DNA of 64,000 nt from Ketobacter sp. MCCC 1A13808. Its GTDB lineage: Bacteria; Pseudomonadota; Gammaproteobacteria; Pseudomonadales; Ketobacteraceae. Each line of letters starts with the position of its first letter. Position 1 is the first letter of the stretch. The translations under genes and the position numbers were made by a program. This document shows positions 35,645 to 44,691 of this stretch, piece after piece. The stretch is from NCBI RefSeq assembly GCF_009746715.1, contig NZ_VRKW01000003.1, positions 1 to 64,000 of the forward strand. Direction: 5' to 3'. The notes under the pieces are model-generated. The model was not told the DNA's origin and searched no databases. It saw only the letters and a list, made by a program, of their open reading frames with translations.

Positions 35645-38167
35645 GTGCGCAATTCACCCATGCCTTTAGCAAAAAAGAGTGTAAAAACAAGATCTTTCGT
35701 CTTGCTGTTGCGGCAGGGCGCGCGGCGACTCGACGCTCTGTTGAGTCTGAAAGGGTTGGTTTTGGGCTCTGCGGTGCTGCTTCTGTTGATCGCCGGTAAC
35801 CATGAAAACCACGTGCCCGCAGTGGGCAACTGGTTATTCCAGATCAGCGAGCGCATGGCTTCTGCCCCGACCAGTGACCCCGAGATTGCATTGATTCGTC
35901 TGGATGAAGACGAGCTGTTGCTGGTGCAGCAGGATCCGATTCAGTCCGCGGTTCTGCCTTTGCTGTTGCGCAAAGATAAATTAATTGCGCTGGTCCTACC
36001 GGGGGCGGTGCGTGAACGGCCGGTCCAGGCTGAACAATTGATGCTAATGCTGCCCGGCGAATTGATGAGGCAATCCCCTCATTTGACCGAGTGGCGGCAA
36101 CAAGCCGCTAAGGCCGACCAGTTACGAGAGCGGATTCGCCAGGGTCAGCTGTTGATCGGATTGACCAAAGACGGGGTTTCCTCTTTTCCTGAACAGGCTT
36201 TTCCCGTCAAAACCCCCGAACATTTTTCACAGATGCCGCTGTCGGTTTGGTTGCTGAGCATGGGCGTACCGGTGGATTGGATGACCGCAATCGGTAACTG
36301 GTTGCAGCAGCGGGTGACCTTGACTCCGGCGGAGTGGCCTGTGGATCCGGCCTTGAGCGGGGCGGGGTATCGAGCGTCTGATAGTGCATCGGATCATGCA
36401 ACCCGGCAGCTCATCTGGCAACAGGAATCGCATATTCACGGTGACTTGGCGTTGGCGTTGTATCTGCGTTACCAGTTGCAATCCCGGCATCTGGAGCAAG
36501 AACCCAGCATCGTGTTCCGGGACGGATACGCGATAGAGCTGGGCGATCAACTGTTACCGGTCAACTCCGACGGCGCTATCGTGCCTGCAACGCTGTCTAC
36601 CGATCGGCTGCAATACCTGAGTTTGCAGCAGAGTTTGCGGGCACCACCCGCCCAACCGATCTGGATTTTCGCCGCTTCGCGAGCGCAACTGGCGGAGGTC
36701 GCGGCTACCGTTCAAGCGTTACAGCATCGCCACTATTTTTATCAGCCTTATTGGAACCCATGGCTGTTCCGTGTGATGTTGTTGCTGTTGTGTCTCTATG
36801 CGGTGTGGATTCAACCCCTGTTGCGACGTTCGACGGCGCTGCTATCGGGCGCTTTTATTGTGGTGATTTTGTGCGTGGCACAAATTGCATGGCAGCTTGG
36901 TTTCAAACAGTTACTACCTTTGCCTATGTTGATACAGTGGTTTGTCCCGGCATCGCTTTGCATGATGTTGTGGCAGCACCGCAGAGGGCAGCAAGAGACA
37001 TTGAAGTGGGATTTTCATCGCGCACAATATCAGCTTGCCCATCAGTTTTATCAGCAAGGAAAATTAAACGAAGCGCTGGCTGCGCTTGCACCGTGTTATA
37101 CCCGTGTGGCCGTAACGGCGTTATTGTATGACATTGCTGTGCAGCAGGAGCGCAAGCGACAGTATCAGGACGCGGCGCTAACCTACGACAAAGTCATGCA
37201 GCGCAATCCCCGGTTTAAAGACGCGGCAAAACGGGCAGAAGCGCTGTCAACATTATCCGATTCGACAACTTTGTCGGTGGACTTCAGCGGCACTCAAAGC
37301 CTGGTGATGCCGGCGCAGGAAGGTGTTAAACCGGTGCTAGGCCGTTACCAAATTGAACGGGAACTTGGGCGCGGCGCGATGGGAACGGTTTATCTTGGAA
37401 TAGATCCAAAAATTTCCCGACGTGTTGCCATAAAAACCCTGAGCTTCCGTGAATTCGACTCGGATCAGCTAGAACGTATAAAAGAGCGGTTTTTCCGTGA
37501 AGCCGAAGCCGTCGGACGCCTGACCCACCCGCATATCGTAACCGTGTTTGATGTGGGCGAGGAAGCCGATTTGGCGTTTATGGCCATGGACTACGTTGAT
37601 GGGAGGTCATTGGATCGCTGCGCGTCCGAAGGTACCTTGCTGGATATTGAAGAAGTGTATTCGATCGTAGCGGCTGTTGCGGATGCGTTGCATTATGCGC
37701 ACCAGCAAAACATTGTTCACCGGGACATTAAGCCTGGCAATATTCTTTATGACGCCGCTTCCAGTCAGATTAAGGTGGCCGATTTTGGTATTGCCCGCAT
37801 TGTCGATGATTCTAAAACCAAAACAGGCGACATGTTAGGCAGCCCGGTTTTTATGTCACCGGAGCAATTGAAAGGCAATAAGGTGACCGGAGCCAGTGAT
37901 ATTTACAGTCTCGGAGTTACATTCTATCAGTTGCTCACCGGTGCACTGCCGTTCAGCGGGGATAGCATTGCGAACCTTGCGTACCACATCCTCAATAAAA
38001 AGTACGTCAGTGTGCGTGAGGTGCGACCGGAATTGTCAGCCGGTGTGGTGCGGGTGGTTAATAAAGCATTGCATCGCGAACCTTCCCGACGCTATGCCAA
38101 TGCAGGAGAAATGGCGGATGCCGTGCGTGGTTTATTGAGCCGTGAATTCGGCAGGAAGGCAAGCTGA
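35645..38167 (+). CDS. CHASE2-like membrane Ser/Thr protein kinase
   Basis: 840 residues. A first membrane helix (~37-53) leads to an extracytoplasmic CHASE2-like region (~70-370). Three helices (~377-445) bring the chain back inside. A short TPR-like segment (~465-540: YQLAHQFYQQGKLNEALAAL) precedes a C-terminal kinase domain (~566-835). That domain has GRGAMG, a VAIK Lys, HRD with Asp694 (IVHRDIKPGN), DFG and MSPEQ. The kinase is thus inverted in order relative to the gene at 16296. TGA overlaps the ATG of the phosphatase gene by one base. Confidence 0.88.
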   Translation: MRNSPMPLAKKSVKTRSFVLLLRQGARRLDALLSLKGLVLGSAVLLLLIAGNHENHVPAVGNWLFQISERMASAPTSDPEIALIRLDEDELLLVQQDPIQSAVLPLLLRKDKLIALVLPGAVRERPVQAEQLMLMLPGELMRQSPHLTEWRQQAAKADQLRERIRQGQLLIGLTKDGVSSFPEQAFPVKTPEHFSQMPLSVWLLSMGVPVDWMTAIGNWLQQRVTLTPAEWPVDPALSGAGYRASDSASDHATRQLIWQQESHIHGDLALALYLRYQLQSRHLEQEPSIVFRDGYAIELGDQLLPVNSDGAIVPATLSTDRLQYLSLQQSLRAPPAQPIWIFAASRAQLAEVAATVQALQHRHYFYQPYWNPWLFRVMLLLLCLYAVWIQPLLRRSTALLSGAFIVVILCVAQIAWQLGFKQLLPLPMLIQWFVPASLCMMLWQHRRGQQETLKWDFHRAQYQLAHQFYQQGKLNEALAALAPCYTRVAVTALLYDIAVQQERKRQYQDAALTYDKVMQRNPRFKDAAKRAEALSTLSDSTTLSVDFSGTQSLVMPAQEGVKPVLGRYQIERELGRGAMGTVYLGIDPKISRRVAIKTLSFREFDSDQLERIKERFFREAEAVGRLTHPHIVTVFDVGEEADLAFMAMDYVDGRSLDRCASEGTLLDIEEVYSIVAAVADALHYAHQQNIVHRDIKPGNILYDAASSQIKVADFGIARIVDDSKTKTGDMLGSPVFMSPEQLKGNKVTGASDIYSLGVTFYQLLTGALPFSGDSIANLAYHILNKKYVSVREVRPELSAGVVRVVNKALHREPSRRYANAGEMADAVRGLLSREFGRKAS

Positions 38168-38913
38168 TGCCGGATATTTACGGTGTGACCGATATTGGCT
38201 GCGTGCGCAAGCACAATGAAGACTGGATACATTGGCAGCAGCTGCCTGAATACCCCCATGTACTGGCGGCGTTGGCCGATGGAATGGGTGGCTACAGCGG
38301 AGGCGCGGACGCCAGTCAGATTGCAGGCCAACAGTTTATCCGCTGTGTGGTTGATGCGATGGCACAGCATAGCCCGGTTAATAACGATGACTATGCGAGC
38401 TTGTTATTGCAGGCTGGCACCGATGCCAACAAGGCCGTGCGTGAGGCCCGGGTTGCAAATCCCCAACACCACAAAATGGGAACCACTTTACTGAGTATGC
38501 TGCTGCTGGAAGATAATTGTTGGTTGCTTCATGCCGGGGATTCCCGTTGTTACCGGTCTTGGAAGAACCACATGCAGCAGATGACCAGAGATCATAGTCT
38601 GGTGCAGGAATTAGTCGACAAAGGCAGCCTGAGTGCGAAGGATGCTGAAAGGGCACCGTTCAGGAACATGCTGACGCGGGCAGTGGGTACCGAAGATGAT
38701 TTGCATTATTCCTTGGCAAGACATCCGGTGCACGAAGGCGAATCCTGGTTGCTGTGTTCTGATGGTTTGTACAATGCGGTGCCAGAGCCACTTATTTCCG
38801 AATGGTTGAACTCAGATTTGAGTGCGCAAGACATCGCACTCGGATTGCTGCAGGACAGTTTGAAAAATGAAGCACAGGACAATGTGTCGGTGATTGTTCT
38901 TAAAATTAATTAA
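38167..38913 (+). CDS. PP2C-family protein phosphatase
   Basis: 248 residues, complete single-domain PPM enzyme. Metal-binding signatures: RKHNEDW near the start, ADGMGGYSGG, HAGDSRCYR, CSDGLYNAV and QDNVSVIVL at the end. It would reverse phosphorylation by the kinase encoded immediately upstream, with which it is translationally coupled. No membrane segment. Confidence 0.9.
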   Translation: MPDIYGVTDIGCVRKHNEDWIHWQQLPEYPHVLAALADGMGGYSGGADASQIAGQQFIRCVVDAMAQHSPVNNDDYASLLLQAGTDANKAVREARVANPQHHKMGTTLLSMLLLEDNCWLLHAGDSRCYRSWKNHMQQMTRDHSLVQELVDKGSLSAKDAERAPFRNMLTRAVGTEDDLHYSLARHPVHEGESWLLCSDGLYNAVPEPLISEWLNSDLSAQDIALGLLQDSLKNEAQDNVSVIVLKIN

Positions 38914-38929
38914 TCAGCAGGAATACACG

Positions 38930-39280
38930 ATGGCAATTTTGGCGCAATTAGTGGATGACGTGGCGGTGAGTAAATTTGAACTTAAGGTGGGTCAGGTTAC
39001 CTTGGGTCGTCATCCGGACAACGATATTATGATAGACGATCTTTCTGTGAGCGGGCATCACGCGATTATTGAAGTTAAAGAGAGCAAATATCTTGAGGGA
39101 ACGCTGGAAATTTTTGTAGTGGACAAGAACAGTAAAAACGGAACTTTCATTAATGAAAAACAGGTCGATGAGCGCGAGCGATTAATTGATGGCGATATTC
39201 TGAGAGTAGCCTGGAACAAATTTAAATTGATCGACGCAGTCGGCGATAACCTGGCTAGTACTGCCCATGTATTACAGTAA
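38930..39280 (+). CDS. FHA-domain protein
   Basis: 116 residues from ATG 38930 (MAILAQLVDD); the longer frame from 38894 lies inside the phosphatase gene. The FHA core is clear: LGRHPDNDIMIDDLSVSGHH and DKNSKNGTFINEKQV, including the phospho-Thr-binding Arg, Ser and Asn. It is the likely reader of the kinase's phosphorylation. The last gene of the kinase/phosphatase/FHA operon, its 3' end overlaps the convergent glycosyltransferase gene by 26 bp. Confidence 0.9.
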   Translation: MAILAQLVDDVAVSKFELKVGQVTLGRHPDNDIMIDDLSVSGHHAIIEVKESKYLEGTLEIFVVDKNSKNGTFINEKQVDERERLIDGDILRVAWNKFKLIDAVGDNLASTAHVLQ

Positions 39281-40520
39281 AGGCGTCACTGAGTAGCTTT
39301 TGGGAATGGGCGACTTGATGCCCATCCAGTAATTTCCTGCCGGCATCCCCCATCTTTTTCAGTCTGGCTGGTCGTGATGTCAGGCAATCTTCCATCGCCG
39401 TCGCCAGTGAGGCGGCATCGTTGGCACTGACCAACCAGCCGGTGGTTTCATTGATCACCAACTCATTTACCCCGCCCACATCCGTCGCTATGGCGGGAAT
39501 ACGGTGAGCGAATGCTTCCATAATCGCAATGGGTAACCCTTCGCCCTGACTGGCCAGCAACATGGCTCGGGCGTTATCGAGTAAGCGGTGTATTTGATCC
39601 TGGGTCTGCCAGCCCAGCAGTTCAACCTGTTCGCCGATACCAAGACGATCAATGTATTGCTCAAGCTCTGCCCTTAGATACCCGTCACCGGCTATCAAAA
39701 CCCGAACCGCCACATCACGCTCAGTTAACTGTTTGACGGCATCCAGCAACATGGGAATATTTTTTTGCGGATCCAGACGAGCGATCGTTAAGAAATAATC
39801 GTTCGGTTTGTCGGCGCCGGTGGATATAGCATGGCGTTGTCGTTGTAACCAGGACTCATCCAATCCGCAGGGCACGACCATAAACTTATCCTGGTAGGTG
39901 GGATACAGCCGGTCTAAGGTTTGCTTCCCAGCGCGGGAAACTGCCGCAATAAAACGGGCGTGCTGAATTTTAGTGTCCAGGTTCAGTTTTAATTCGGGGT
40001 CGTATTCGTGCGGTCCGTGGAAAGTTGCACTGTAACTCAGACCGCTGAATTGGCTGGCAAGGCACGCCACGGCCGCCGGGTTGGTACCAAAGTGTACATG
40101 CACATGGCGGCAGCCCAGCTGTTTCATTTGTTTGGCCAGTGAGCAGGCTTGAATAAAATACGCTACATGGGCAACCCAGCGGCGATCGCCTTTTATGACC
40201 ATTTTTTGAGACATGAATAAACTGCGAAAAAATGCCACCGGTTCTTTTAGCAAGCGGGATAACACGCCTAACACCAGATTAACCCGGGGCTGATCCAGCA
40301 GCACCCGGGTTTTAGTTTGTTCCAGAATATCCTCGGGCTCGATCAAACCACCCGTGCAGGTACGGTGAGCGAACCGGTGCACGGTCCAGCCAGCGTTCTC
40401 CAAGGCCCGAATTTCCCGGCGAATAAAGGAGTGACTGGGCGCTGGATAAACATTGGTTAAGTAGACAATTTGGCGTGCCGGACCGTCATTGCGTTGTGAT
40501 TCCGGAACCATGGCATTCAC
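39255..40520 (-). CDS. Group 1 glycosyltransferase
   Basis: About 421 residues, GT-B fold, GT4-like. YLTNVYPAPSHSFIRREIRAL at the N-terminus, FLTIARLDPQKNIPMLLDAV at the start of the nucleotide-binding domain, and the EX7E signature in EGLPIAIMEA. The probable start is a GTG at 40520, whose first bases overlap the stop of the radical SAM gene (GTGA); ATG 40511 is an alternative. Donor and acceptor sugars unknown. Cotranscribed with the radical SAM gene. Confidence 0.85.
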   Translation of the reverse strand: MNAMVPESQRNDGPARQIVYLTNVYPAPSHSFIRREIRALENAGWTVHRFAHRTCTGGLIEPEDILEQTKTRVLLDQPRVNLVLGVLSRLLKEPVAFFRSLFMSQKMVIKGDRRWVAHVAYFIQACSLAKQMKQLGCRHVHVHFGTNPAAVACLASQFSGLSYSATFHGPHEYDPELKLNLDTKIQHARFIAAVSRAGKQTLDRLYPTYQDKFMVVPCGLDESWLQRQRHAISTGADKPNDYFLTIARLDPQKNIPMLLDAVKQLTERDVAVRVLIAGDGYLRAELEQYIDRLGIGEQVELLGWQTQDQIHRLLDNARAMLLASQGEGLPIAIMEAFAHRIPAIATDVGGVNELVINETTGWLVSANDAASLATAMEDCLTSRPARLKKMGDAGRKLLDGHQVAHSQKLLSDAFTVIHGQY

Positions 40521-42016
40521 ATAACGCCCTCAAAATCCTGGGCTTGAGTCAGTAACTCTTTAGAGTTGATGCCAACCACGTGCGCTAGCAATTGGTTGAC
40601 TGCGCCACGGTGATCGGAACGACTGACTCCTTCGTAATAATGCTCCACCTGCGCCAGGGCCGCGTTTTCAGATACGATGTGGAAACCCTGATATCGATCC
40701 GGGTTACGCTTCAGTTGGCGCACAATGGGTGTGCCTGCCGTGATTGCCAAGCGGTTCAGCATGATCCTTTCAATGTCATCAACGTGATCGGCCAGAAACC
40801 TGGCACTGGCGTCAATATCCTCGTGCGTTTCATTAGGGTATCCAATAATCATGGTGCAGCGGTTAGAGATGCCGGCTGCTCTGGCATTTTTCAGGAACTG
40901 ACCGATCAAGTCCAGTTGAGTACCCTTCTTCATCCAATCAATAATGCGCTGACTGCCGGACTCAAGTCCTGTAGTCAGACGAACACAACCACTTTTAGCG
41001 GCGGCTATGAGGTCTTCCGCAGAAAGCCCATTTTCTTCTTCCATACCCACGTGTACCGATGCAATCCACTTTGCGCCGGGCGCGACGGTCTGCATGTTAT
41101 TGATGATGGCTCGCCACACAGACAGGTTGCTATTCAACTTCAGGTCGACAAACACAAAATTAGTTACGTTATAGCGTTCGTACTGGTGTTTAATCTCCGC
41201 AATCACATTTTCCGGGCTGCGGCTGCGGTAGGTGCGCCCGGCGGTACTGGTCACGTCGCTACAAAAACTACAGGCTCCCCAACTACAGCCCCGGCCGGTT
41301 ACGATCGGCACTATCCGGTTTGGGTACTGGTGCCACGGGAAGTCGCTGAAATCCGGAAAAGGAACATCGTCCAGCGTTTTAAGCGGTCGCGCCACTTTGC
41401 CTTTAATTGTGCCGTCAGAAGCGAAGCGCAGTACGCCCTGATGATGCGACACATCCTGTTTATTGAGCAGGCTATTGATAATGTTGGGGGCTTCCAATTC
41501 CAGCTCTCCGGCTATCAAACCACTGAGCCCGTCGATTTTTACCCACTCGGCATACACGTCTTCTTGAACAAAGTACGGGCCGCCTATGATGACGGGTATA
41601 TCCTGCTCTTTACACAACCGGCACATCTCGATACAGACTTCGTAATACATCAGGTAGGTTGAAATCAATACCGCTTGTGGTGCTGATTGCATCAGCGATT
41701 CCCTGAAAGCCTCCAGTACAGCTTGTTGATGAGCGGTGATACCAGAATGCTGGCGCTTTGCTACGTAGTTGCGGAACTGGCGCACCCAGCGACTATTCGA
41801 TGTTGCAACCCGATGGTTGAGCCTGGCTTTAGGTAGACCAAGTACATTGGGTCTTGCTTCTCTGATTGTGCCGCGAACCCCGACCATAAGTGGCGAAAAT
41901 ACGTCAATTGTAAATTTGGCCTGCCGTAAAATTGAGGCGAGATAGCCGATAGATAAGGTGGGATAACGCGCAAAATTGTTCAGGTCTACCAGGAGTACTT
42001 TTGCTGGAACTGACAT
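40517..42016 (-). CDS. B12-binding-type radical SAM protein
   Basis: I set the start at 42016 (MSVPAKVLLVDLNNFARYPT) with AAAGGGAA upstream; the longer frame to 42163 adds an unlikely leader. 499 residues. The first ~130 residues have the Rossmann-like cobalamin-binding layout. The Fe-S motif GRGCSWGACSFC has CX4CX2C spacing rather than CX3CX2C, a variant seen in some B12-type members. The rest is a TIM-barrel SAM domain (TTGLESGSQRIIDWM, CTMIIGYPNETHEDI). A chemically unusual modification is likely; the substrate is unknown. The linked glycosyltransferase suggests a glycosylated or cell-surface product. Confidence 0.85.
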   Translation of the reverse strand: MSVPAKVLLVDLNNFARYPTLSIGYLASILRQAKFTIDVFSPLMVGVRGTIREARPNVLGLPKARLNHRVATSNSRWVRQFRNYVAKRQHSGITAHQQAVLEAFRESLMQSAPQAVLISTYLMYYEVCIEMCRLCKEQDIPVIIGGPYFVQEDVYAEWVKIDGLSGLIAGELELEAPNIINSLLNKQDVSHHQGVLRFASDGTIKGKVARPLKTLDDVPFPDFSDFPWHQYPNRIVPIVTGRGCSWGACSFCSDVTSTAGRTYRSRSPENVIAEIKHQYERYNVTNFVFVDLKLNSNLSVWRAIINNMQTVAPGAKWIASVHVGMEEENGLSAEDLIAAAKSGCVRLTTGLESGSQRIIDWMKKGTQLDLIGQFLKNARAAGISNRCTMIIGYPNETHEDIDASARFLADHVDDIERIMLNRLAITAGTPIVRQLKRNPDRYQGFHIVSENAALAQVEHYYEGVSRSDHRGAVNQLLAHVVGINSKELLTQAQDFEGVM

Positions 42017-42300
42017 AATAATTCCCTTTATAAACTGCTGTTGAGTCAGCTGAAAAACTACGGGACGACAGAAGTTTCTAGAGTAAACCTCTGTCTGTGG
42101 TGGCCACTGGCACGAGTGCGAGAGTGACATAAACGAAAACGTTCGTTCAGCCAGACAAAGCATGATTTAGGCCAATCATATTATCCCATAAAAATCAGCA
42201 GGTTATGTTTCGTCCATGGAGAGAGGAAAATGCAAGTGTAAAATAACACGACAGCTAACAGGCGGTCATTGCTTTTGTATCTACTTAAAAATTGACATTA

Positions 42301-43137
42301 TTATTGACTAAGCCGATTAAAAAATTCCGTGGTTTCGTCATCAGCGGGGAAGAACGTTTCAACGCACAGAGTGGCGGCGGTTATGTCCAGTGCAGTACCA
42401 AAGCTGGACAGCATACTAAACATGTTTAACCGCGTTTCGTAAAACGCTATTTCCATCGTCAGAATGGGGGGAGGCATGTTGTTCCAGGTTTGGTTACGCC
42501 AGTCCGCCGGCAGGTTCGGATGCTCGCAGAGTTCATCGAATAGCGCCGCTAATGCTTCGTGAGTGGGGTCAGCCGCCACTTCCTTCTGCATTCTGGATAA
42601 CAAAAAGGTGGCTACCTGGTCCCAGTTTTGAATGTAAGGTTGCATGCCTTGCTCATGAAAAATAAGCCGCATGGCGTTACGTGAACCGCTCGGATCAACC
42701 TGTCTCCAAAGTGTTTCGCTGTCTCCCAGTAAGCCAATAAAATTCATTGCTGCCTGGTTCTGCATCAGAATTCCCCAATGGCTGTTCATCACGATGGCAG
42801 GATAAGGCTCGTGATGTGCCAGCGTCATTTCCAGGGCTTTTTTTACCGCGGCCATATCCTCATTGTCCAGGCTGCGTTGCTGGAATGCGGGCGCAAATCC
42901 TGCAACGTGTAACAGAGCATTGCGGTCTCGCAGGGGGATGTCCAGCGCATCGGCCAGTTGCAGAATCATGCCACGGCTGGGCTGGGCGCGGCCGGACTCC
43001 AGAAAGCTTAGATGACGTTGGGATACCCCGGCCTCCAGCGCCAGGTTTAATTGCGAATATTTACGTCGGTCCCGCCAGCCACGGAGCAGGGAACCGAAAT
43101 CCTGAGTTTGATTAGGTCGTGCAATGGTTGTTGTCAT
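42301..43137 (-). CDS. XRE-family regulator with MmyB-like ligand domain
   Basis: About 278 residues from ATG 43137; an upstream TTG at 43155 is in frame. The N-terminal helix-turn-helix (SQLNLALEAGVSQRHLSFLESGRAQPSR) is typical XRE. The C-terminal region, AIVMNSHWGILMQNQAAMNF onward, is the MmyB-like ligand-binding domain. It is divergent from the DUF2834 gene and probably controls it and itself; an inverted repeat lies between them. Confidence 0.85.
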   Translation of the reverse strand: MTTTIARPNQTQDFGSLLRGWRDRRKYSQLNLALEAGVSQRHLSFLESGRAQPSRGMILQLADALDIPLRDRNALLHVAGFAPAFQQRSLDNEDMAAVKKALEMTLAHHEPYPAIVMNSHWGILMQNQAAMNFIGLLGDSETLWRQVDPSGSRNAMRLIFHEQGMQPYIQNWDQVATFLLSRMQKEVAADPTHEALAALFDELCEHPNLPADWRNQTWNNMPPPILTMEIAFYETRLNMFSMLSSFGTALDITAATLCVETFFPADDETTEFFNRLSQ

Positions 43138-43171
43138 GGGCTCATTGTTATGCAAAAAGAAAAGGCTGACG

Positions 43172-43188
43172 ATTACTTTAGAGGTAAT
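43172..43188. promoter_or_regulatory. Inverted repeat, candidate operator of the XRE regulator
   Basis: ATTAC at 43172-43176 and GTAAT at 43184-43188, separated by seven bases, lie in the 132-bp gap between the divergent regulator and DUF2834 genes. The site is about 35 bp upstream of the regulator start and 80 bp upstream of the other gene. Confidence 0.35.
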
Positions 43189-43269
43189 TGTTTCAATGCT
43201 GAAGGCAAGCCAGACTGAATTTGCTCAACTCATAGGGTTTTCCGTTCAATTTAATGAGAGGAACAAGCA

Positions 43270-43596
43270 ATGAAACTCAAAAAAGTAATGTTATGGCTTT
43301 TGCTGGCGGATATGGTGCTATTCAGTGGCTATGTGATGTGGGAAGTGGGCTACATGGGTATTTGGCAAGCGGGCTTTTCTTCGTTGGGATCGATGCAAAT
43401 TCTGCTGGACCTAGTGATTTGCTGCATTATTCTGGCCAGCTGGATGGTGATGGATGCGCGCAAACGCGGGGTCAATCCTTGGCCTTGGATAGCGGCAACG
43501 GTGCCGCTTGGTTCGATAGTGCCTCTGATCTATCTGATCGTCCGGGAGTCCGCGAAAGAGACGTATACAGAACAGATTGCACCGAGTATGACGTAA
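43270..43596 (+). CDS. DUF2834 family membrane protein
   Basis: 108 residues with three hydrophobic segments (~5-24, 44-62 and 75-93). LDLVICCIILASWMVMDARK and PLGSIVPLIYLIVRES fit the DUF2834 pattern (D...AR..., then ...LY...RE). A GAGAGGAACAAGC stretch provides the Shine-Dalgarno sequence. Function unknown. Probably controlled by the divergent XRE regulator. Confidence 0.7.
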   Translation: MKLKKVMLWLLLADMVLFSGYVMWEVGYMGIWQAGFSSLGSMQILLDLVICCIILASWMVMDARKRGVNPWPWIAATVPLGSIVPLIYLIVRESAKETYTEQIAPSMT

Positions 43597-43723
43597 CCGA
43601 AACCAGGAAGGCTACCGGCGTCACGGCAGGTAGCTTTCAACTACTTCCATCAGCAAATGCCCTTGTGAATGTATCTTGGTCCCCTTATCGAACGCAGTGT
43701 ACCGAGCTTATTGGGAGCAGTTA

Positions 43724-44131
43724 CTAGATTGGCGAGTCACTCTTCTTCGGCGCCGGTATAACGGGTTTAGCAGGCTGGCGGACACAGAACAGGACTTTAC
43801 CAAGCAACTGCTCGATCGTGACCCAGCCCATTTCTTCCGGAGACACGCTGGCATTATTCTCACCGCACAAAAGCATACGTTGATTTTCTTCAACTTCGAA
43901 TACACGCTTGACCAACCGGCCAAAGCGAGGGTGATCGATAACGACCAGGTCACCTTCGTTGACTCTGAAAAAGAACCGGCTGGTGAATACAAAATCCCCC
44001 GCTGCCAATCGTGGCAACATGCTTTCGCCTTTAACTTTAAATACGCCAATGATGCTATGCAATGGATTCATGACTGTGGAAGAACTCTGGAGAGGGTAAA
44101 GTGACGTTCTTTTGTGTTCAAACCTGCCCAC
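43724..44131 (-). CDS. sodX: Nickel-SOD maturation protease
   Basis: 135 residues from 44131; an internal Met at 44071 (MNPLHSIIG) may be the true start. S26-type signal-peptidase-like fold: Ser in VKGESMLPRLAAGD and Lys in RLVKRVFEV are the catalytic dyad candidates, and GDLVVIDHP is the conserved strand. SodX removes the SodN leader to free the N-terminal His that binds nickel. It lies directly downstream of sodN with a hairpin between. Confidence 0.85.
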   Translation of the reverse strand: MGRFEHKRTSLYPLQSSSTVMNPLHSIIGVFKVKGESMLPRLAAGDFVFTSRFFFRVNEGDLVVIDHPRFGRLVKRVFEVEENQRMLLCGENNASVSPEEMGWVTIEQLLGKVLFCVRQPAKPVIPAPKKSDSPI

Positions 44132-44143
44132 CTTGGTGCTGCG

Positions 44144-44174
44144 AAAACAACGCTGCTGTGACGGCAGCGTTGTT
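44144..44174 (-). terminator. Hairpin between sodN and sodX, probable attenuator
   Basis: A perfect 11-bp stem, AACAACGCTGC at 44146-44156 with its complement at 44164-44174, followed on the minus strand by TTTT. It sits just past the sodN stop. No separate sodX promoter is obvious in 51 bp, so partial read-through would give less protease than SOD. Confidence 0.65.
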
Positions 44175-44182
44175 CACATTTA

Positions 44183-44689
44183 CTAGGCTGGGTCCAGTTT
44201 GGGGTACACCACCACCTCTGCAGGTGGGTATGGGCACACCGCTTTGAACGTCGGTACATCTTTGGTCAACCAGAATGCTTCTGCAAACTGGTTGACCAGT
44301 TCCAGTAAGGTCACGGCATCGGCGCGGTTCACGCCCTGTTTGGCTTTCGACGCTTGCAACATAATTTTGTGTACCAGATCGTGAACGCCAGGCACTTTAT
44401 CAAATTGAGGTTGTTTAAAATAATCTCCCCAGATGACACGCACTTCCTCTTTTACTATCAAACCGTGCTCCTCTTTCACATTCACCAAACGCACCAATTG
44501 CGCTTGATCCTGAATGGAAAGGCTGTCTTGTGCTCCCAGCTCCTCAATCAGATCCACCATGCGGATCACGGTAAGTGCTGCAATCTGAGCAGTACCCGGA
44601 TCGTAAATCTTACAGGGAATATCACAGTGAGCGGACGCAGCAGGAATCGATGCGACTGAATCAACGAGTTTAAGAATGGAATGCAACAT
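44183..44689 (-). CDS. sodN: Nickel-containing superoxide dismutase
   Basis: 168 residues. A 20-residue leader ending PAASA is followed by HCDIPCKIYDP, the nickel-hook motif HCxxPCxxY, in which His1, Cys2 and Cys6 of the mature enzyme bind nickel. The rest is the four-helix bundle (VRMVDLIEELGAQ, WLTKDVPTFKAVCPYPP). It dismutates superoxide in the cytoplasm as a hexamer in studied members. GAGGAG precedes the ATG. Cotranscribed with the small His-rich gene upstream. Confidence 0.95.
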   Translation of the reverse strand: MLHSILKLVDSVASIPAASAHCDIPCKIYDPGTAQIAALTVIRMVDLIEELGAQDSLSIQDQAQLVRLVNVKEEHGLIVKEEVRVIWGDYFKQPQFDKVPGVHDLVHKIMLQASKAKQGVNRADAVTLLELVNQFAEAFWLTKDVPTFKAVCPYPPAEVVVYPKLDPA

Positions 44690-44691
44690 TT

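Noticed and set aside
35645-39280. Kinase/phosphatase/FHA operon as part of a type VI secretion system
   Set aside because: No Tss structural genes are in the window; the three functions alone do not show T6SS.
40592-41662. A 356-codon open frame on the plus strand
   Set aside because: It is antisense to the well-supported radical SAM gene and has no family motifs or ribosome binding site.
43254-43727. A 157-codon plus-strand frame overlapping the DUF2834 gene
   Set aside because: It competes with the DUF2834 frame, which has membrane segments, a Shine-Dalgarno sequence and family motifs.
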